Shown here in pieces: positions 61,013 to 64,000 of a DNA stretch of 64,000 bases; position 1 is the first letter of the stretch, and every line of letters starts with the position of its first letter. The DNA is from Palaemon carinicauda. Its lineage: Eukaryota; Arthropoda; Malacostraca; Decapoda; Palaemonidae. Location of the stretch: contig NC_090759.1 in the NCBI RefSeq assembly GCF_036898095.1, positions 18,397,853 through 18,461,852 on the forward strand, given 5' to 3'. Below the pieces are notes generated by a model, which made no database searches, was not told where the DNA came from, and saw only the letters and a list, made by a program, of their open reading frames with translations. The position numbers were made by a program, and so were the translations under genes.

Positions 61013-64000
61013 ATGCGCAAGTGCCCTGGACTCGCTGGCCGCCCTTGTGAGACCTTCATGTCAGCGGAGGACACCGATCCTCACACCCTTTGCCCGCAGT
61101 GCCGAGGCCGACTGTGTGATAGGGAGAATACGTGCAGTGAGTGTAGGGAGTGGTCTGCCTCCTAGTGGGAGAAGTTCGGCCGCTGGCGTAAGAAGAAGTC
61201 CAAGAGAGACCGTTCTCCTTCAGGGGCAACCTTAAAGAAGGAAGGCTCTTAGGACTCCTCTTCCGCCGCCCGAACCTCCTCCGAAGCTCCCACTCGATCG
61301 GTTTCTCGTGAGAGACTGCCGAGTGGTAGCGCAGGCCCTAGTGGTGTTTCCTGACCTCGAGGGGCGGGAGAGGGCGTTGCCTCCCTTAGCGTGGCAGCTC
61401 CCTCTTCTCTTCCGGGGGAGGTTAATTTGGAATTTGATGAATATGACCAAACTATGTCTAATAATTATTTGTTCCAGCTTTGGGCTTCCTTGGGGCTTAA
61501 GGGCTCGCCCTCCTAGGAAGCCCTGTTTGACCTGATCCAGTTGGGAGCTGTGGTCAAACAGTCGCCGGTAATACCGGAGGTATTCCTTTCGGATTTTGTC
61601 GACACTGTTTTGGCCGAGCCTTCTGACGGGTCTGGTCAAACCCTTGATACTGCTCCTGTTGCGGACGTTGCTGATGGCTCTCCTCCCCCCTCCGAAGATC
61701 CTCCGAGGGGGGAGGGGAGTCCCACGGTCTCTCCTGCGGGCGGGTCTCCCCCTCGGGGGAGCGCGCTGACAGAGACTCCTCTTCGGAGGACTAATGACCC
61801 GGACGCCCTTCCTCGTGGTCGTATTCGACGTAAGGCCCGTCGGCCTCTTCGCAGCAGAGGACTTCCTTCTCCCTATAAGGGAGTTAGGAGGCGCCTCTTT
61901 GGGTCGTCCTCTCCTGATCATCCCCCTAAGGAGGAGCCCCCCCGTCAGGAGCAGCCCGTCACAGCAGCGCCTCTTGACCTCTCCGCGGATCGTTCGCGTT
62001 CCCCTACGCCTGCCAGACCTTCAGACCTGCCTTCTCCGTTCCTGGCTGCAGATGCGATTTGGGCACTTTCTCACCCTGTTATCCAATAGGCACCGATCCC
62101 TTTGGGGAAAAGGGACTCTACGGTACTCACGGTGTGGGTAAGTCCCTTGCGCGTCAGGGTTCCCCTGCGCGCCCACCTGCGCGTTCGCGTGCAGTAGCGC
62201 TCAAGCGCTCCCCAGAGTTACAGTCTTCGGACTTAACTCGCCAGCGCTCTCCTGGTCGGCAGCGATCACCTGCTCGCCAGCGTTCTCCTTCTCGCAGGTC
62301 TCCTGCGAAGCAGCACCCTCATGTTCCTGATGTGAGCAAGGCGCACCCACGTTCTCCTGAGCACCATCGTTCTCCTGTGCGCAGCCGCGCTACTGCTCAA
62401 CCTGTTCCTGATGTGCGCCCAGCGCGCCAACGATCATCACCGCTTCCACGATCGCCTGATCTGGACTTAGGCAAGGGTACCATTCTGTCGCCTCGCCCAT
62501 GCGCCCCTACGTGCCCTTCTGCTCCGGCGCAACAACGAGCTAAAGCTCCTGTTCGCGAGCGTTCGGCTGGGCGTTCGTCTCCGTCCACCTCTTCAGATGT
62601 GCGCAGTAATCTTACTGCGCGCCAACGTTCCCCTGCGCGTTCACGCGATCACTCGCCTGTGCGCAAGCGCTCTCCTAAGCGCCATCACCCTCTTAAGTCT
62701 GATCGCCCCAGGTCTACGACTCGCCCACGCGATAATTCGCCTGTGTGCAGTCGTTCGCCTGTTCGTGGTACGCGCCGTCGTTCTCCGGAGCACACGCGAC
62801 ATCGCTCGCCATCGCGCCAGCATTCTCCAACGCACCAGCATTCTCCAACGCGCCAGCGCTCTCCACCTGGCAAACGCTCGCCAAGTCGCTCTCGACTTTT
62901 TTCTCCTGATCATCGCCGTTCTCCTACGCGCTGCCATCGATCGCCTATTGCTCAGCGCACACCTTCACCTGCGCGGTCTCGTGCTTCTTCACGTGCGCGC
63001 CAACGCATCAACGCGACCGCTCGCCAACACGCCATCGTGTCCTTTCGCCTGCGCTCCCGCGCGCCACCTCGCCCCCTCGCCCGCGAGTGAACGCACCCAC
63101 GCGCATTCTTCCACACGCGGCAATGCTCCCGCACTTCGGAAATCGCCCGCGCGCGATTCCTCGAATGCCTTTTCACGTGAGAACCGCCGCGATCCCCATT
63201 CACGCAGGGATCATCAGCGCGGCCAACCGACAGGGACACGGAGTTCCAGATCAGCCTCTGGATCGCCTCCGCGCAAGTGTAGGATTACTTACCAGGACCA
63301 GGAAGGATCTACGGAGAGGTCCATGCAACACTCTTTTTTCCTCTTCTTTTCAGGCAGGCCCCTGCTGACTACTCCGAAGGGGATAACTGACACTGCGTCG
63401 GTTACTCGTCAGCCTTGGTTCCGTCACATTATGAACGCAGTGGTTCAGGCTGTGAAGCCTGCCCTCGTTGATATGGGACTTAAACCAACGGCAGGCTCAT
63501 CCCCGCTGAAGAGAAGGAGAGGAGTGGACTTCGTGGTGACTTCTCCTCGGGAGAAGTTGGCTTCCAAGAGGTCGGTCAGGAGGACTCCTACGCCGTCTCC
63601 TACGCGTGCTGTTTCTCCTTCTCCTGTGGACGAGGTATCTCCTTCCTCAGGAGAGTCCAGCAAGGCAGGGTTGTCTCCCACGGCACCAATGGGAGGAACC
63701 CCTCCTCTTCGGAGAGAAGCTGCTCGCGAGGAAGCCCCCTTCCGGACCTCTTTGCTGGAGTCCTGTATTCCTCCTAGGAGGGAGCCCAAGGACTCCAAGA
63801 CGATTCCTAAATCGTCATCCAGGATAGGTCCAGAGCCAACTAGACCCCGGGAGGACGTCCACGTATCTCCCTAAGATGAGCCTTTGGGGACCGGAGACTT
63901 AGCTGCCAGTCCGCAAGGTGGAGACAAGTTCGAGTCGGAACACGCTTTCTGGCAGGTCCTAGGCTTGATGAGGCAACTCAACAAGTTTAAGGACCCAGAG
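61013..64000 (+). pseudogene. DIRS gag with Arg-Ser-Pro domain, element B2 copy 2, partial
   Basis: The ATG at 61013 opens MRKCPGLAGRPCETFMS, then LCPQCRGRLCDRENTCSEC. TAG at 61165-61167 and TAG at 61515-61517 interrupt it, where copy 1 has sense codons. The Arg-Ser-Pro domain (about 61980-63090) is in one frame here for longer than in copy 1, since copy 2 retains the segment RHRSPSRQHSPTHQHSPTRQ that is deleted in copy 1 at 32880. The RQRSP array has three units (62239-62292). Confidence 0.82.
62239..62292 (+). repeat. RQRSPA-coding minisatellite, three 18-bp units
   Basis: Copy 2 equivalent of 32267-32356, with two units (36 bp) fewer and Gly for Ala in the first unit. Confidence 0.9.

Larger units (their letters stand above)
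60708..64000 (+). mobile_element. DIRS element B2 (copy 2), runs off the window
   Basis: It starts GTTCCGTAACCGAAATAC at 60711 directly after ...AAATCTATTT, at the same position as in copy 1. Left ITR to about 60895, then gag. The window ends inside gag at the position matching 34078 of copy 1. Confidence 0.9.

Overview
This window is eukaryotic, almost certainly an arthropod and most likely a decapod crustacean. The inference rests on the dominance of DIRS-like tyrosine-recombinase retrotransposons, which are known to be widespread in decapods, together with a Tigger/pogo DNA transposon, an I/Jockey-type LINE with RNase H, an RTE LINE and a Ty3/Gypsy element. I found no host protein gene, tRNA, rRNA or CRISPR array. 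Essentially all 64 kb is transposon inside transposon.

Large-scale layout: one ancestral segment is present twice, as copy 1 (268-36792) and copy 2 (36816-64000), separated by a 23-base N gap and differing by roughly 2-3% where I compared them by eye. Each copy reads: 3' half of an old DIRS element (D), a 5'-truncated RTE fragment on the minus strand, a DIRS element (A) whose tyrosine-recombinase gene is split by a Tigger transposon, the end of A, then a further DIRS element (B2) starting exactly at A's right end. The copies may be a segmental duplication or two unmerged haplotypes.

Private insertions in copy 1: a Gypsy element (7214-14514) in the gag of A, itself carrying a LINE (NL1); a second LINE (NL2) in the recombinase gene of A; and an 8.2-kb DIRS element (B) inside the sixth to seventh codon of the Tigger transposase, with a third LINE (NL3) in B's gag. 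Private to copy 2: DIRS element C (46686-53124) in the Tigger terminal region, and a 4-kb DIRS body (E, 56182-60246) substituted into the tail of A. Copy 2 supplies empty sites that prove the target-site duplications of Gypsy (5 bp) and NL2 (16 bp).

How the parts work together: each DIRS element has inverted terminal repeats, a gag with a Cys-rich N-terminus and RGG-rich C-terminus, a pol (reverse transcriptase, RNase H, methyltransferase-like domain), a tyrosine recombinase, and an internal complementary region (ICR) antiparallel to the joined element ends. The ICRs of B, C and D are readable directly. The best-preserved genes are the 550-codon Tigger transposase of copy 2 (53588-55240), the RT-RNase H frame of NL1 and the pol of E. 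Most other frames carry stops or frameshifts. The most unusual coding feature is an Arg-Ser-Pro repeat domain in the B2 gag that resembles SR splicing proteins, with a unit number that differs between the two copies.
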